64,000 bases of DNA from [Pantoea] beijingensis (GTDB taxonomy: Bacteria; Pseudomonadota; Gammaproteobacteria; Enterobacterales; Enterobacteriaceae). Below, piece after piece: positions 31,392 to 44,460 of this stretch. The first letter of the stretch is position 1. Every line of letters begins with the position of its first letter. The notes below the pieces were generated by a model. That model saw nothing but the letters and a program-made list of their open reading frames with translations. It was not told where the DNA came from and did not search any database. The stretch covers positions 868,001-932,000 of the forward strand of contig NZ_CP071409.1 in NCBI RefSeq assembly GCF_022647505.1. Direction: 5' to 3'. The translations under genes and the position numbers were made by a program.

Positions 31392-32537
31392 ATGAAAATA
31401 GTTATCGCCCCGGATTCATATAAAGAAAGTCTCTCTGCACTGCAGGTCGCTTCAGCGATCGAAGCGGGTTTTCGCGATATCTTTCCCGATGCAGAATACA
31501 TAAAGCTTCCCGTCGCCGATGGCGGCGAAGGAACGGTAGAGGCGATGGTAGCGGCTACACAAGGAAAGATCGTTAAGGTCACAGTGACCGGCCCATTGGG
31601 CGAGCCGGTTGACGCATTTTATGGGCTCTCCGGCGATGACAGCTGTGCCTATATTGAAATGGCCGCGGCCAGCGGCCTGGAGCTGGTTCCCAGCGCGCGA
31701 CGCAACCCCTTAGTGACTACCTCATTTGGAACCGGCGAACTTATTCGTAACGCACTGGATAAAGGTGTACAGCACTTTATTATTGGCATCGGCGGGAGCG
31801 CGACCAATGATGGAGGGGCCGGGATGGTTCAGGCGCTGGGCGCACATTTGCTGGATAAGAACGGTAAACAAATTGGTTTCGGTGGCGGGAAACTCTCTGA
31901 ACTCGACAGGATCGATATCGCTGAGTTCGACCGACGTATTCTTCAGTGTCGGTTTGAGGTGGCTTGCGATGTCACCAATCCGTTAACCGGGGATGACGGC
32001 GCATCGGCGATTTTTGGCCCGCAGAAGGGAGCCACCCCCCAGTTGGTGGTGCAATTGGATGAGGCGCTTACGCATTACGCAAGTATTATTCGGCGTGACC
32101 TGGATATTGATGTGCTAAAGGTTCCCGGTGGCGGCGCAGCAGGTGGAATGGGGGCTGCACTTCATGCTTTTTGCCATGCCGAGTTACGTCGAGGCATTGA
32201 GATTGTTACGGATGCCTTAGGTCTGGACGCGCTGGTGCAAGACGCTACGCTGGTCATTACCGGTGAAGGGCGGATTGATAGTCAAACGATCCACGGCAAA
32301 GTACCGATTGGTGTCGCGCAGGTGGCGAAGCGCTATAACAAACCGGTTATCGGTATTGCCGGCAGTTTAACTGACGATGTTGGCGTGGTGCATCAGCACG
32401 GGCTGGATGCCGTTTTTAGCGTGCTTTATAGCATCTGCTCTCTGGAGCAGGCGCTGGATAATGCGGCGGAGAATGTGCGGATGGCCGCAAGAAATATTGC
32501 AGCCATCCTGGCTATCGGGCAGGGATTCGATCGTTAG
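31392..32537 (+). CDS. garK: Glycerate 2-kinase (GarK/GlxK type)
   Basis: Type I glycerate kinase that phosphorylates D-glycerate to 2-phosphoglycerate. From the ATG at 31392 there are 381 residues starting MKIVIAPDSYKESLSALQVA. Family motifs are PVADGGEGTVEAM, GIGGSATNDGGAGM, VPGGGAAGGMGAAL and TGEGRIDSQTIHGK. The frame upstream of 31392 includes the intergenic hairpin and is not coding. The product is the direct substrate of enolase, encoded at 42065. The assignment garK rather than glxK rests on gene context. Confidence 0.93.
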   Translation: MKIVIAPDSYKESLSALQVASAIEAGFRDIFPDAEYIKLPVADGGEGTVEAMVAATQGKIVKVTVTGPLGEPVDAFYGLSGDDSCAYIEMAAASGLELVPSARRNPLVTTSFGTGELIRNALDKGVQHFIIGIGGSATNDGGAGMVQALGAHLLDKNGKQIGFGGGKLSELDRIDIAEFDRRILQCRFEVACDVTNPLTGDDGASAIFGPQKGATPQLVVQLDEALTHYASIIRRDLDIDVLKVPGGGAAGGMGAALHAFCHAELRRGIEIVTDALGLDALVQDATLVITGEGRIDSQTIHGKVPIGVAQVAKRYNKPVIGIAGSLTDDVGVVHQHGLDAVFSVLYSICSLEQALDNAAENVRMAARNIAAILAIGQGFDR

Positions 32538-32585
32538 CCCGGTGACGAGAGGTTTTAACAGGCTATTGTGCCAGATAACATTCTG

Positions 32586-32639
32586 GTCACGGTGATTCGA
32601 ACCTTCGCACAGGCAGGCCAAGGCCCGTAATTTCGTGAC
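32586..32639. repeat. Inverted repeat with tRNA T-loop-like motif
   Basis: GTCACG at 32586-32591 and CGTGAC at 32634-32639 are perfect arms around 42 bases. Read on the minus strand the interior contains GGTTCGAATC, the usual tRNA T-loop sequence, shortly before CCGTGACCA. The T stem does not pair and the whole is too short for a tRNA, so it is at most a degenerate tRNA piece or an unrelated structured element between convergent garK and barA. Confidence 0.35.
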
Positions 32640-32703
32640 TTAGCCTTTTCCTTTTCAGATACAGGCTTAGCAAGCTTTCACCGTCGGGAATGCCTGTCCA
32701 GTC

Positions 32704-35430
32704 TTATTGCTGCAAAATAGATTTTGCTTCCTCAGTAACCTTATCCATCTCGTCCATCAATTCCAGCAGTTCCGGTTCCACATCGGTGATGGCCGCGTCA
32801 AGCCGTAAGCTATGTTCAATTTGTTGGCAAAGTTGCTTCATGCGAGGGACACCGCTGTAACTCGCGCTGCCGTGAAGTTTGTGAATAATATCGCGTAGAC
32901 CCAGCGTATTATCGTCCTCAAGGTTCTGCTCAATGTGCTCGCGTACTTCCGGCAGGAAATCAATTAACATTTGCAGCAAATCGCGGGCAAGGTCCTCTTT
33001 ATTCGCTGCCTGCTGTAGGGCCAGTTGCCAGTCGAGCGACGCGGGAATATGCGGTAATTTTTGCAATTCCGGCTGGATTCCGGGTGAATAGCGTGCCAAA
33101 AGATGGCTCAATTTGACTTCATCAATCGGTTTTGCAAGGTAGTCGTTCATGCCGGCTTTAATCAGATGTTCACGTTCGCCATCAATAGCATGTGCCGTTA
33201 CCGCAACGATAGGCGTATTAGCATGCTGTGGTAATTCACGAATGATTTCACTGGCGCGAATGCCGTCAATCTCAGGCATTTGGATATCCATCAGGATGAT
33301 ATCGAGCTTCTGCCGTCTGGCCTGTTGGATCGCTTTTTCACCGCTATCGCACATGATTATATTATCAACCTGTTCTTCCAGCAGAGCACCAATAAGCTTC
33401 AAGTTTGCCGGATTATCATCCACCGCCATTACCGTCAACGGCAAGCGTTCGCGCTCGGGCAAGTCATAGATTTGGCGCGTCTGTAGGTCCAGTATGATGG
33501 GCATTAATCGGGTCATGGTCACGGGCTTAATAATGCAGCCATCAACGCCACGCAGTTTTAACTCCTCAGCGTAAAGCTGCATCTGGCACGGTAGCGCCAT
33601 AATCGTGCAGTTGGCACGTTCGAACAGGGCATTAAGGAGATCGTCAGAAATTTCATCATCCTGACGTTGAATCACGGGCAATCCCATTAGCAGTACGTCA
33701 AATTGCGCCTCGGGAAGATTGTCAATTGAGGTGCTATAGCTGACGCTCATTGGCGTGGCACTCAGCATGTCCAAAGTAGCTTGTGCCGCCGCCGGGTTAG
33801 CTTCAACGTAGGCTAATCGCTTACCTTGCAGGCATTCGAGCGCTCGCGGATCGCTGGCCGCGTTGGGATTCAGCTCAAGATTAATGTGGAACCAAAAGGT
33901 GGACCCCTGATTCAGGCGGCTGTGGAAGGAGATATCACCGCCCATTTCATTCACCAGCTTCTGAGTGATCACCAAACCTAAACCCGTACCGCCATGGCGA
34001 CGGGAGATACTGGCATCGGCCTGGCGAAACGCCTGAAATAGCTGAGACTGCTGCTTTTCTGAGATACCGATGCCGGTATCATGCACCTGTACTTCAAGCT
34101 CAATACGGTTATTCCCCTGTGAGCGTCTCTCAATGCGTATATCGATATTACCGCGCTCGGTAAACTTGATGGCATTGCCCAGCAGGTTGGTGATGATTTG
34201 CTGCAGGCGTAGCGGATCGCCGATGACGTTGTCCGCCACGTCACTCTGAATATTTATCGTTAATTCCAATCCCTTTTCGTGAGCGGATTGGGCTAGCAGC
34301 ACCACGGTTTCATCCAGCGTAGCACGCAGAGGAAACGGGATAGTTTCCAGCACCAATTTGCCTGCTTCCAGTTTGGAGAAGTCGAGCACATCGTTGATGA
34401 TACTGAGAAGGTTATTCGCTGAACGCTCGATGGTGTGCAGGTAGTCGCTCTGTGTCACGCTGAGTGGCGTTTTTAGCGTTTGACGCGTAAAGCCAATGAC
34501 ACCATTCAGCGGTGTACGCAGTTCATGCGACATATTCGCGAGGAATTCTGATTTTATTCGCGCCGCCTCCTGCGCCCGTTTCTTCGCCAGATCCAGCTCA
34601 ACGTTCTGGATTTCCATTTGCTCAAGGGTTTCACGCAGGTCGGAGGTTGCCTGATCGATATTTTGCTGGATCTCTTCGTGATAGGCAGTAAGCGACATCG
34701 CCATCGAATTAATACCGTTTTTCAGAACGTCAAGCTCGCCCAGCATATAGCCTTCGACACGGCTGTCCAGTTGACCGCGCCGGATGCGGTCAACGGTACT
34801 GACCATGTTGCGAATCGGGCCGGTCACATCCCGCATCAGGCGATAAGCAAACAGCATCGCGATACACAGACAGAACAGCAGCAACAGCGTTGAGATAAAA
34901 ACCTCTTTGTATTGCTGCATGCGTACCGACTGCAGATCCAGCTCAATGGCCACATAACCGAGAGGATTACCGATCGGTTTGGCGTCTTGTCCCGGTGATT
35001 CGTCAGGATAATAGCTTTCAGATACGATCGGTGTGCGCAGTATCATTGAGTTACCGCGTCGCTCAAGGGAGAGGGTTGTCGGTAAGGTTGCCGTATCGGC
35101 AACGCGCAGCAAGTCCGGGCTGGGCTGGTAATTTGAGGTGACAAACAGATTGTTTTTATCGTCAAAAACAGAGATGACACGCACGATCTCAGAGTGGCGG
35201 CGATGGAGCAAACTCACCAATTGGCGCACCGATTCACGGCTGTGAAAGGTCATACCGTATTCGCTGGAAACGGCGAGTGGCTCAATAATATTCGCACCCG
35301 CATCAACCAACTGACGCTGAAGTTCGTTATAACGATGCACAACAAAAAAGGTACTGAGCAGCAGGCCGATCATCAACGTGGGCGCCAGTATTAAAATCAT
35401 CATTCGCGCCCGCAGGCTGTATTTGGTCAT
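32704..35430 (-). CDS. barA: Hybrid sensor histidine kinase BarA
   Basis: Inner membrane tripartite kinase that phosphorylates UvrY and so controls csrB/csrC transcription; it responds to short-chain carboxylic acids in E. coli. 908 residues (E. coli 918). Membrane segments are about 10-31 and 176-197 around a periplasmic domain. HAMP (about 198-250) is followed by the kinase with His302 in [12 protein letters not shown], the ATPase boxes [20 protein letters not shown] and GTGLGL, a degenerate receiver (about 535-650), a receiver with Asp715 in [11 protein letters not shown] and an HPt domain with His850 in [13 protein letters not shown]. Divergent from rlmD. Confidence 0.97.
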   Translation of the reverse strand: MTKYSLRARMMILILAPTLMIGLLLSTFFVVHRYNELQRQLVDAGANIIEPLAVSSEYGMTFHSRESVRQLVSLLHRRHSEIVRVISVFDDKNNLFVTSNYQPSPDLLRVADTATLPTTLSLERRGNSMILRTPIVSESYYPDESPGQDAKPIGNPLGYVAIELDLQSVRMQQYKEVFISTLLLLFCLCIAMLFAYRLMRDVTGPIRNMVSTVDRIRRGQLDSRVEGYMLGELDVLKNGINSMAMSLTAYHEEIQQNIDQATSDLRETLEQMEIQNVELDLAKKRAQEAARIKSEFLANMSHELRTPLNGVIGFTRQTLKTPLSVTQSDYLHTIERSANNLLSIINDVLDFSKLEAGKLVLETIPFPLRATLDETVVLLAQSAHEKGLELTINIQSDVADNVIGDPLRLQQIITNLLGNAIKFTERGNIDIRIERRSQGNNRIELEVQVHDTGIGISEKQQSQLFQAFRQADASISRRHGGTGLGLVITQKLVNEMGGDISFHSRLNQGSTFWFHINLELNPNAASDPRALECLQGKRLAYVEANPAAAQATLDMLSATPMSVSYSTSIDNLPEAQFDVLLMGLPVIQRQDDEISDDLLNALFERANCTIMALPCQMQLYAEELKLRGVDGCIIKPVTMTRLMPIILDLQTRQIYDLPERERLPLTVMAVDDNPANLKLIGALLEEQVDNIIMCDSGEKAIQQARRQKLDIILMDIQMPEIDGIRASEIIRELPQHANTPIVAVTAHAIDGEREHLIKAGMNDYLAKPIDEVKLSHLLARYSPGIQPELQKLPHIPASLDWQLALQQAANKEDLARDLLQMLIDFLPEVREHIEQNLEDDNTLGLRDIIHKLHGSASYSGVPRMKQLCQQIEHSLRLDAAITDVEPELLELMDEMDKVTEEAKSILQQ

Positions 35431-35565
35431 AATATTCCATTTAAGGCAGCAATATCCGCCAGGCGATACCTGCGTGGCATATTTACACCGATGCAGGTCG
35501 AAATCATTCAGCCCCTACGGTAGGCTACGCACGTTTTTTAACGAATTCAGAGACTCTATTTCATC

Positions 35566-36882
35566 ATGGCGCAATTCTACTCTGCAAAACGGCGCGTGAC
35601 GACCCGCCAAATCATTACTGTGATGGTTGACGAGCTTGATGCTTTTGGTCAGGGCGTAGCGCGGCACAACGGTAAAGCTTTATTCATCAATGGTGCTCTG
35701 CCGGGGGAGCAGGTTAACGTTGAGATCGTTGAGGATAAGCGCCATTACTCTCGCGGAAACGCGAAGAAAATTCTACATGCCAGCACTGAACGTGTGGTTC
35801 CGCGTTGCCCGCATTTTAGTGTGTGCGGAGGATGCCAGCAGCAGCACGCTGCGTTGCCTTTGCAGCAGGAAAGTAAAGCCCGTGCGTTAGCACATTTACT
35901 GACGCGGGAAAGCGGCCTCCCGGTCCAGGTCGATGATATTCTTGGCGGGGATGCTTATGGCTATCGCCGGCGGGCGCGGCTCGGACTATATTATCAGCCC
36001 AAAACACAGACGTTGCAGATGGGGTTTCGCCGTGCGGCCTCGAACGATCTGGTTACGCTGACGCAATGCCCCATTTTGATGCCTGAACTGGATGCGCTTA
36101 TTCAGCCGCTGCACCACTGCCTCAGCAGTTTACACGCGGTACGACGGTTGGGACACGTTGAGCTTGTGCAGGCAGATAATGGCCCGTTACTGGTTTTACG
36201 CCATCTGGATACATTAAGTACCGCCGATCGACAAAAGCTGGAACGTTTTTCGCATGAGCATCAGGTCGCGCTTTTCCTGGCTCCGGACAGCGAGACGGTT
36301 CAGCAGGTTACGGGTGAAATGCCTTTTTATCAGGTTAACGGGATGAACCTGATGTTCAGCCCGCGTGATTTTATTCAGGTTAATGGTGCGGTGAACCAAC
36401 AAATGGTTGCCAGGGCGCTGACGTGGCTGGATTTACAATCGGACGATCGGGTGCTGGATCTCTTTTGTGGAATGGGCAACTTCACACTTCCGATCGGAAA
36501 TCTCGTACAAAATGTGGTGGGTGTGGAAGGTGTTGCAGCTTTAGTCAATCAGGGTGCGTATAATGCGCGGCTGAATAATCTTAAAAACGTGACGTTTTTT
36601 CATGAGAATCTGGAAGAGGACGTCACGCGTCAGCCGTGGGCTGAACAAGGATTTACCAAAGTGTTACTGGATCCAGCTCGCGCGGGCGCGGCGGGTGTGA
36701 TGCACCATATTACTAAACTCGCACCGCAACGCGTTGTCTATGTTTCCTGTAATCCGACTACACTTGCCCGTGATAGTCAGACATTGCTGACATCCGGCTA
36801 CCAATTGGAAAGGGTCGCGATGCTCGATATGTTCCCGCATACCGGCCATCTCGAGTCCATGGTGCTATTTAGTAGAACTTAG
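35566..36882 (+). CDS. rlmD: 23S rRNA (uracil(1939)-C5)-methyltransferase
   Basis: Iron-sulfur, SAM-dependent m5U methyltransferase (formerly RumA) acting on U1939 of 23S rRNA. 438 residues (E. coli 433). An N-terminal TRAM domain is followed by 4Fe-4S ligands Cys81, Cys87 and Cys90 ([10 protein letters not shown]). The SAM motif is [14 protein letters not shown] and the catalytic cysteine is in [13 protein letters not shown]. The start [19 protein letters not shown] aligns with E. coli. rlmD-relA order is conserved, 32 bases apart. Confidence 0.96.
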   Translation: MAQFYSAKRRVTTRQIITVMVDELDAFGQGVARHNGKALFINGALPGEQVNVEIVEDKRHYSRGNAKKILHASTERVVPRCPHFSVCGGCQQQHAALPLQQESKARALAHLLTRESGLPVQVDDILGGDAYGYRRRARLGLYYQPKTQTLQMGFRRAASNDLVTLTQCPILMPELDALIQPLHHCLSSLHAVRRLGHVELVQADNGPLLVLRHLDTLSTADRQKLERFSHEHQVALFLAPDSETVQQVTGEMPFYQVNGMNLMFSPRDFIQVNGAVNQQMVARALTWLDLQSDDRVLDLFCGMGNFTLPIGNLVQNVVGVEGVAALVNQGAYNARLNNLKNVTFFHENLEEDVTRQPWAEQGFTKVLLDPARAGAAGVMHHITKLAPQRVVYVSCNPTTLARDSQTLLTSGYQLERVAMLDMFPHTGHLESMVLFSRT

Positions 36883-36914
36883 CTGCCCACGGTGGGCGCT
36901 TTGCAGGAGAGGAT

Positions 36915-39149
36915 ATGGTTGCGGTAAGAAGTGCACATTTGAATACGGCTGGCGAGTTTGCCCTCGACCAATGGATCACCAGTTTGGGGATCTCTAACCC
37001 GCAGTCATGTGAACGGCTGACCGAAACCTGGCGCTATTGCGAAACGGCCACTACGGGCCATGCCGACCAGGCGATACTTCTTTGGCGCGGCATCGAAATG
37101 GTCGAAATTCTGTCAATGCTGAGTATGGATATTGACAGCCTGCGCAGCGCCTTGCTGTTCCCGCTCGCCGATGCTGGCGTGGTGACGGAAGAGACACTGG
37201 AAGAAACCTTCGGCAAAGGCATCGTTTCCCTGGTGCATGGTGTGCGAGATATGGATGCCATTCGCCAACTAAAAGCAACGCATAACGATTCGATGGCGTC
37301 AGAGCAGGTGGATAACGTTCGCCGTATGCTGCTGGCGATGGTGGAAGATTTTCGCTGCGTGGTCATCAAACTGGCCGAACGTATTGCGCATCTGCGTGAG
37401 GTCAAGGATGCGCCGGAAGATGAGCGCGTACTGGCAGCGAAAGAGTGTACTAATATCTACGCACCTTTGGCGAACCGTCTCGGTATCGGCCAACTGAAGT
37501 GGGAGCTGGAAGATTTCTGCTTCCGCTATCTGCATCCTGACGAATATAAACGTATCGCAAAATTACTGCATGAGCGGCGTATCGACCGTGAACAGTACAT
37601 TGATACGTTTGTCGATAACCTGCGTACGGAGATGGCTAAAGAAGGGGTCAAGGCCGAGGTTTATGGTCGCCCCAAGCATATCTACAGCATCTGGCGCAAA
37701 ATGCAGAAGAAGTCACTGGCGTTTGATGAACTGTTCGATGTACGTGCGGTGCGCATTGTGGCCGAACGGTTACAGGACTGCTATGGCGCGCTGGGGACGG
37801 TACATACGCTATATCGCCATCTGCCCAACGAATTCGATGATTATGTTGCCAATCCTAAGCCGAACGGCTATCAGTCCATTCATACCGTGGTGCTGGGGCC
37901 TCAGGGCAAAACTGTCGAAATACAGATTCGCACCCGGCAAATGCATGAGGACGCTGAACTGGGCGTAGCGGCGCACTGGAAATACAAAGAGGGCACCAGT
38001 GCAACGCAGACGCGCGGTGCATCCGGCCATGAAGAGCGGATTGCCTGGCTGCGCAAGCTGATTGCCTGGCAGGAAGAGATGGCTGATTCCGGCGAGATGC
38101 TGGATGAAGTTCGCAGCCAGGTCTTCGACGATCGGGTTTATGTGTTTACGCCGAAAGGTGATGTAGTGGATCTGCCGGCGGGCTCAACACCGCTTGATTT
38201 TGCTTATCATATTCACAGTGATATCGGTCATCGTTGTATCGGCGCCAAAATTGGTGGCCGCATTGTGCCTTTTACCTACCAACTGCAGATGGGCGATCAG
38301 ATTGATATCATTACGCAAAAACAGCCTAATCCTAGCCGCGACTGGTTAAATCCAAATCTGGGTTATGTCACTACCAGCCGTGGGCGTTCGAAAATTCATG
38401 CCTGGTTCCGTAAACAGGATCGCGATAAGAATATTGTCGCAGGGCGGCAAATTCTCGATAACGAGCTGGATCATCTTGATATCAATATTAAAGATGCTGA
38501 AAAGCTGCTATTGCCGCGCTATAACGTGAACAGCCTTGATGAGCTCCTTGCTGCGATTGGCGGCGGTGATATTCGCCTGGTGCAGATGAGCAATTTCCTG
38601 CAGTCGAAACTGAATAAGCCGAGTGCCGAAGAAGAAGATCGCGAAGCGCTGCGACAACTGACGCAAAAAACGCACGCGGCTAGCAGCAAAAGCAAAGAGA
38701 GCGGCCGCGTTGTAGTCGAAGGCGTGGGCAACCTGATGCACCATATTGCGCGCTGCTGCCAGCCGATCCCCGGCGATGATATCGTTGGTTTTATTACACA
38801 AGGTCGCGGTATTTCCATTCATCGCGCTGATTGCGATCAACTGGCTGAGCTGATTTCCCACGCGCCGGAACGGATTGTTGATGCAGTGTGGGGAGAGAGC
38901 TATTCCAGCGGATATTCGCTGGTGGTGCGGGTAACCGCAAACGATCGTAGCGGTTTGCTGCGCGATATCACCACCATTCTGGCTAATGAGAAAGTCAATG
39001 TGCTCGGCGTATCCAGCAGGAGCGATACTAAAAAGCAGTTGGCTACCATCGATATGGATATCGAAATTTATAATCAGCAGGTACTGGGTCGGGTACTCGC
39101 CAGATTGAACCAACTGCCTGATATCATTGACGCCAAACGTCTTCATTGA
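36915..39149 (+). CDS. relA: (p)ppGpp synthetase RelA
   Basis: Ribosome-associated GTP pyrophosphokinase of the stringent response to amino acid starvation. 744 residues, the E. coli length. Order: inactive hydrolase-like domain (1 to about 200) lacking the HD pair, synthetase (RPKHIYSIWRKMQKK and NPKPNGYQSIHTVVLG), TGS domain (DRVYVFTPKGDVVDLPAGST), zinc-finger-like Cys region (IARCCQPIPGDDI) and C-terminal ACT domain. GAGAGG precedes the ATG. In E. coli mazEF follows relA; here only 141 non-coding bases separate it from mazG. Confidence 0.97.
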   Translation: MVAVRSAHLNTAGEFALDQWITSLGISNPQSCERLTETWRYCETATTGHADQAILLWRGIEMVEILSMLSMDIDSLRSALLFPLADAGVVTEETLEETFGKGIVSLVHGVRDMDAIRQLKATHNDSMASEQVDNVRRMLLAMVEDFRCVVIKLAERIAHLREVKDAPEDERVLAAKECTNIYAPLANRLGIGQLKWELEDFCFRYLHPDEYKRIAKLLHERRIDREQYIDTFVDNLRTEMAKEGVKAEVYGRPKHIYSIWRKMQKKSLAFDELFDVRAVRIVAERLQDCYGALGTVHTLYRHLPNEFDDYVANPKPNGYQSIHTVVLGPQGKTVEIQIRTRQMHEDAELGVAAHWKYKEGTSATQTRGASGHEERIAWLRKLIAWQEEMADSGEMLDEVRSQVFDDRVYVFTPKGDVVDLPAGSTPLDFAYHIHSDIGHRCIGAKIGGRIVPFTYQLQMGDQIDIITQKQPNPSRDWLNPNLGYVTTSRGRSKIHAWFRKQDRDKNIVAGRQILDNELDHLDINIKDAEKLLLPRYNVNSLDELLAAIGGGDIRLVQMSNFLQSKLNKPSAEEEDREALRQLTQKTHAASSKSKESGRVVVEGVGNLMHHIARCCQPIPGDDIVGFITQGRGISIHRADCDQLAELISHAPERIVDAVWGESYSSGYSLVVRVTANDRSGLLRDITTILANEKVNVLGVSSRSDTKKQLATIDMDIEIYNQQVLGRVLARLNQLPDIIDAKRLH

Positions 39150-39290
39150 GGTGTCAGTCGAGCTGGCGCGGTATTGTCATGATGGCTACAGACAGACCGC
39201 GTCAATATTCCCTCTGTGTATTTCCGACAACCCTGACCGAAAAACACATTTTGTTCAAATGCTTATGTCATGTCTTTAAAAGGTTAATCT

Positions 39291-40073
39291 ATGAATGCTC
39301 TCGATCGCTTGCTTAACATCATGCAAACCCTGCGCGACCCTCAAGATGGCTGCCCGTGGGATCGGGAACAAACTTACGCCACTATTGCTCCCTATACCCT
39401 GGAAGAAACGTATGAAGTGCTTGATGCAATTAATCGTGAGGACTTCGGCGATCTGCGCGATGAATTAGGCGATCTACTATTCCAGGTGGTGTTTTACGCC
39501 CAGATGGCGAAGGAGGATGGCCGTTTTAATTTTGATGATATCTGCCATGCCATCAGCGACAAGCTTGAGAGACGTCATCCGCATATTTTTGGGGAGGCTG
39601 AGTTGCGCGACAGCACGGCGGTGTTAGCTAACTGGGAACGTACCAAGACCGCAGAGCGGGCGGCAAAAGCGCAGCATTCTGCACTGGATGATATTCCCGC
39701 ATCACTGCCAGCGCTGATGAAAGCGCACAAGATCCAGAAGCGGTGTAGCGCGGTTGGTTTCGACTGGACGGCACTGGGACCAGTACTGGATAAGGTGTAT
39801 GAAGAGATTGATGAGGTGATGCACGAAGCGCAGCAGGCGGTGATCGATGAGGATAAACTGGAAGAGGAGATTGGCGATCTGCTGTTTGCAACCGTTAACC
39901 TTTCCCGCCATTTGGGTAAAAAAGCAGAAACCGCTTTACAGAAAGCAAACCGAAAATTTGAGCGACGTTTCCGGCAGGTAGAAGAGATTATTGCGGCCCA
40001 GGGAATGGCAATGGGCGAGGCTTCGCTCGAGCAGATGGAAGCGGCCTGGCAACAGGTGAAGGCCGGAGAATAA
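39291..40073 (+). CDS. mazG: Nucleoside triphosphate pyrophosphohydrolase MazG
   Basis: Hydrolyses nucleoside triphosphates to monophosphates and pyrophosphate. 260 residues (E. coli 263) with two MazG domains: the first has EETYEVLDAI and DELGDLLFQVVFYAQ, the second EEIDEVMHEAQQ and EEEIGDLLFATVNLSRHLG, each with the metal-binding acidic residues. The N-terminus LNIMQTLRDPQDGCPWDREQ is typical. The mazEF toxin-antitoxin genes present upstream in E. coli are absent. Confidence 0.95.
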   Translation: MNALDRLLNIMQTLRDPQDGCPWDREQTYATIAPYTLEETYEVLDAINREDFGDLRDELGDLLFQVVFYAQMAKEDGRFNFDDICHAISDKLERRHPHIFGEAELRDSTAVLANWERTKTAERAAKAQHSALDDIPASLPALMKAHKIQKRCSAVGFDWTALGPVLDKVYEEIDEVMHEAQQAVIDEDKLEEEIGDLLFATVNLSRHLGKKAETALQKANRKFERRFRQVEEIIAAQGMAMGEASLEQMEAAWQQVKAGE

Positions 40074-40268
40074 CCCGTGAACGGGGCTGGCAGTAGATTT
40101 CTCTCCCGGAAAATCCGTATTCCTGTACCAATAATAAATTGCCTGATTCGATTCAGCTTTTGGTAAAAAATCCCCGGTTGTTATGACTAATATCAATCTG
40201 ATCTGCTAGCCGCTGGGGTATTTTACCGTCTGAAATGCGTTGGCAAGCACACAACCAGAAAGGATCAA

Positions 40269-40297
40269 TTGTGGCGATTAGGGGATTCAAGTATACT
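40269..40297 (+). promoter_or_regulatory. pyrG promoter
   Basis: TTGTGG (40269-40274), a 17-base spacer and TATACT (40292-40297) lie 55 bases before the pyrG ATG. The rest of the 278-bp mazG-pyrG interval shows no gene. Confidence 0.7.
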
Positions 40298-40336
40298 GTT
40301 TTCCCGTCTTGGTTATTCCATCGTCTTTAAACCTAA

Positions 40337-43360
<3,024 letters not shown>

Positions 43361-43402
43361 GCAAGCGCAATAGCCGTCCACTGTGGCTGGCGATTTGACA
43401 AG

Positions 43403-43427
43403 GCCCGGATTGATTCCGGGCTTTTTT
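43403..43427 (+). terminator. eno Rho-independent terminator
   Basis: GCCCGGA (43403-43409) and TCCGGGC (43415-43421) form a 7-bp stem with a 5-base loop followed by TTTTTT. Confidence 0.93.
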
Positions 43428-43479
43428 ATGTGCTGACCGCCAGACGGCAGAAGAGGATGGGCGTAGATAACGTAAATCT

Positions 43480-44355
43480 TTATGGCCAGGACATTTCACC
43501 TTTTAATACTTTTGCGCTTAACTCCAGACTTGCGGCACCCTGCAGGTTGGGGTATTTAGTTTTTATGGTATTAATCAGTGCCGCAGAGTTTGGGCTGGCA
43601 GATAAGGCTTCTTCTACACTACGGATATAATCCCGGGTGAAGTTTACGGATTTTATATCTTCATCCGCACCCGGCAGCAGGTGCCCGGGAATCACACGAA
43701 CAGGCCTCAGCGCGCGGATCTGTTGTAGCGTTTCTAACCATGCACTGCGCTCTGCTTTAGTTTGTGAATCAGCCAGCCAGACATGCATATTATTACCATT
43801 GACGACAACGCCTCCCATTACGGTTTTCAGTGATGGAACCCATAGCCAGCTACGCTCGGCGTCAGGGCCTTTCAGGCCTTTTACTTCAATCCTTTTATTA
43901 TCTACGGTAAAGCTACTGCCTTTAAGGGGCTCGGGGACAATAATACGCGCTGGCGCATTTTCTTTAAGCTTCGGTCCCCAATATTGCAATTTACCCTCTT
44001 TGCTTTTTTCTATTGCGGCAATAGTTTCAGGTGTGGCGAGAATCTTCGCCTGCGGAAACGCCATATGAAGCGTGTCGAGGCCAAAGTAATAGTCAGGGTC
44101 AGAATGACTGATATAGATGGTCGTCAGCGTTTTACCGGTTGCTTTAATACGCTTTACCAACTCAAGCGCATCATTACGCTGAAATTGTGCGTCAATCAGA
44201 GCAACTTCTTTTGGGCCGGAGACAATTTCCGAGCTCACCGGAAACAAGCTCGAATTGCCCGGGTTATAAACATCAATATTCAGTTTTTCAGCAGAAAATA
44301 CAGGTGATGAGCTGCCAGCCAACATCATCAAGGCAAGTAACGAACCAAATTTCAT
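43480..44355 (-). CDS. Secreted metallo-beta-lactamase-fold hydrolase with variant metal motif
   Basis: 291-residue protein with a signal peptide (about 1-22, ending PVFSA) and a metallo-beta-lactamase fold. In place of the usual HxHxDHxxG the sequence has HSDPDYYFG at 84-92: the second His is Asp86 and the DH pair is Asp88-Tyr89. Later elements GGVVVNGNNMHVW and VIPGHLLPG (His225) remain. The substrate is unknown; it could be a hydrolase with altered metal binding or a non-hydrolytic relative. It is divergent from a LysR regulator 105 bp away, which may control it. Located between eno and queE, where E. coli has other genes. Confidence 0.8.
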   Translation of the reverse strand: MKFGSLLALMMLAGSSSPVFSAEKLNIDVYNPGNSSLFPVSSEIVSGPKEVALIDAQFQRNDALELVKRIKATGKTLTTIYISHSDPDYYFGLDTLHMAFPQAKILATPETIAAIEKSKEGKLQYWGPKLKENAPARIIVPEPLKGSSFTVDNKRIEVKGLKGPDAERSWLWVPSLKTVMGGVVVNGNNMHVWLADSQTKAERSAWLETLQQIRALRPVRVIPGHLLPGADEDIKSVNFTRDYIRSVEEALSASPNSAALINTIKTKYPNLQGAASLELSAKVLKGEMSWP

Positions 44356-44460
44356 TTTTATTTATCCCGATAATAAACGATATATGTATACTAATCTGGC
44401 CATATAAAAAGAAAAATATGATTATCTGCAACAGATTGTTGCTCAAAATGGACGGATAGA

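Noticed and set aside
38508..39146. 212-codon minus-strand frame
   Set aside because: It lies entirely inside relA, which is intact and strongly supported; the reverse frame has no recognisable domain.
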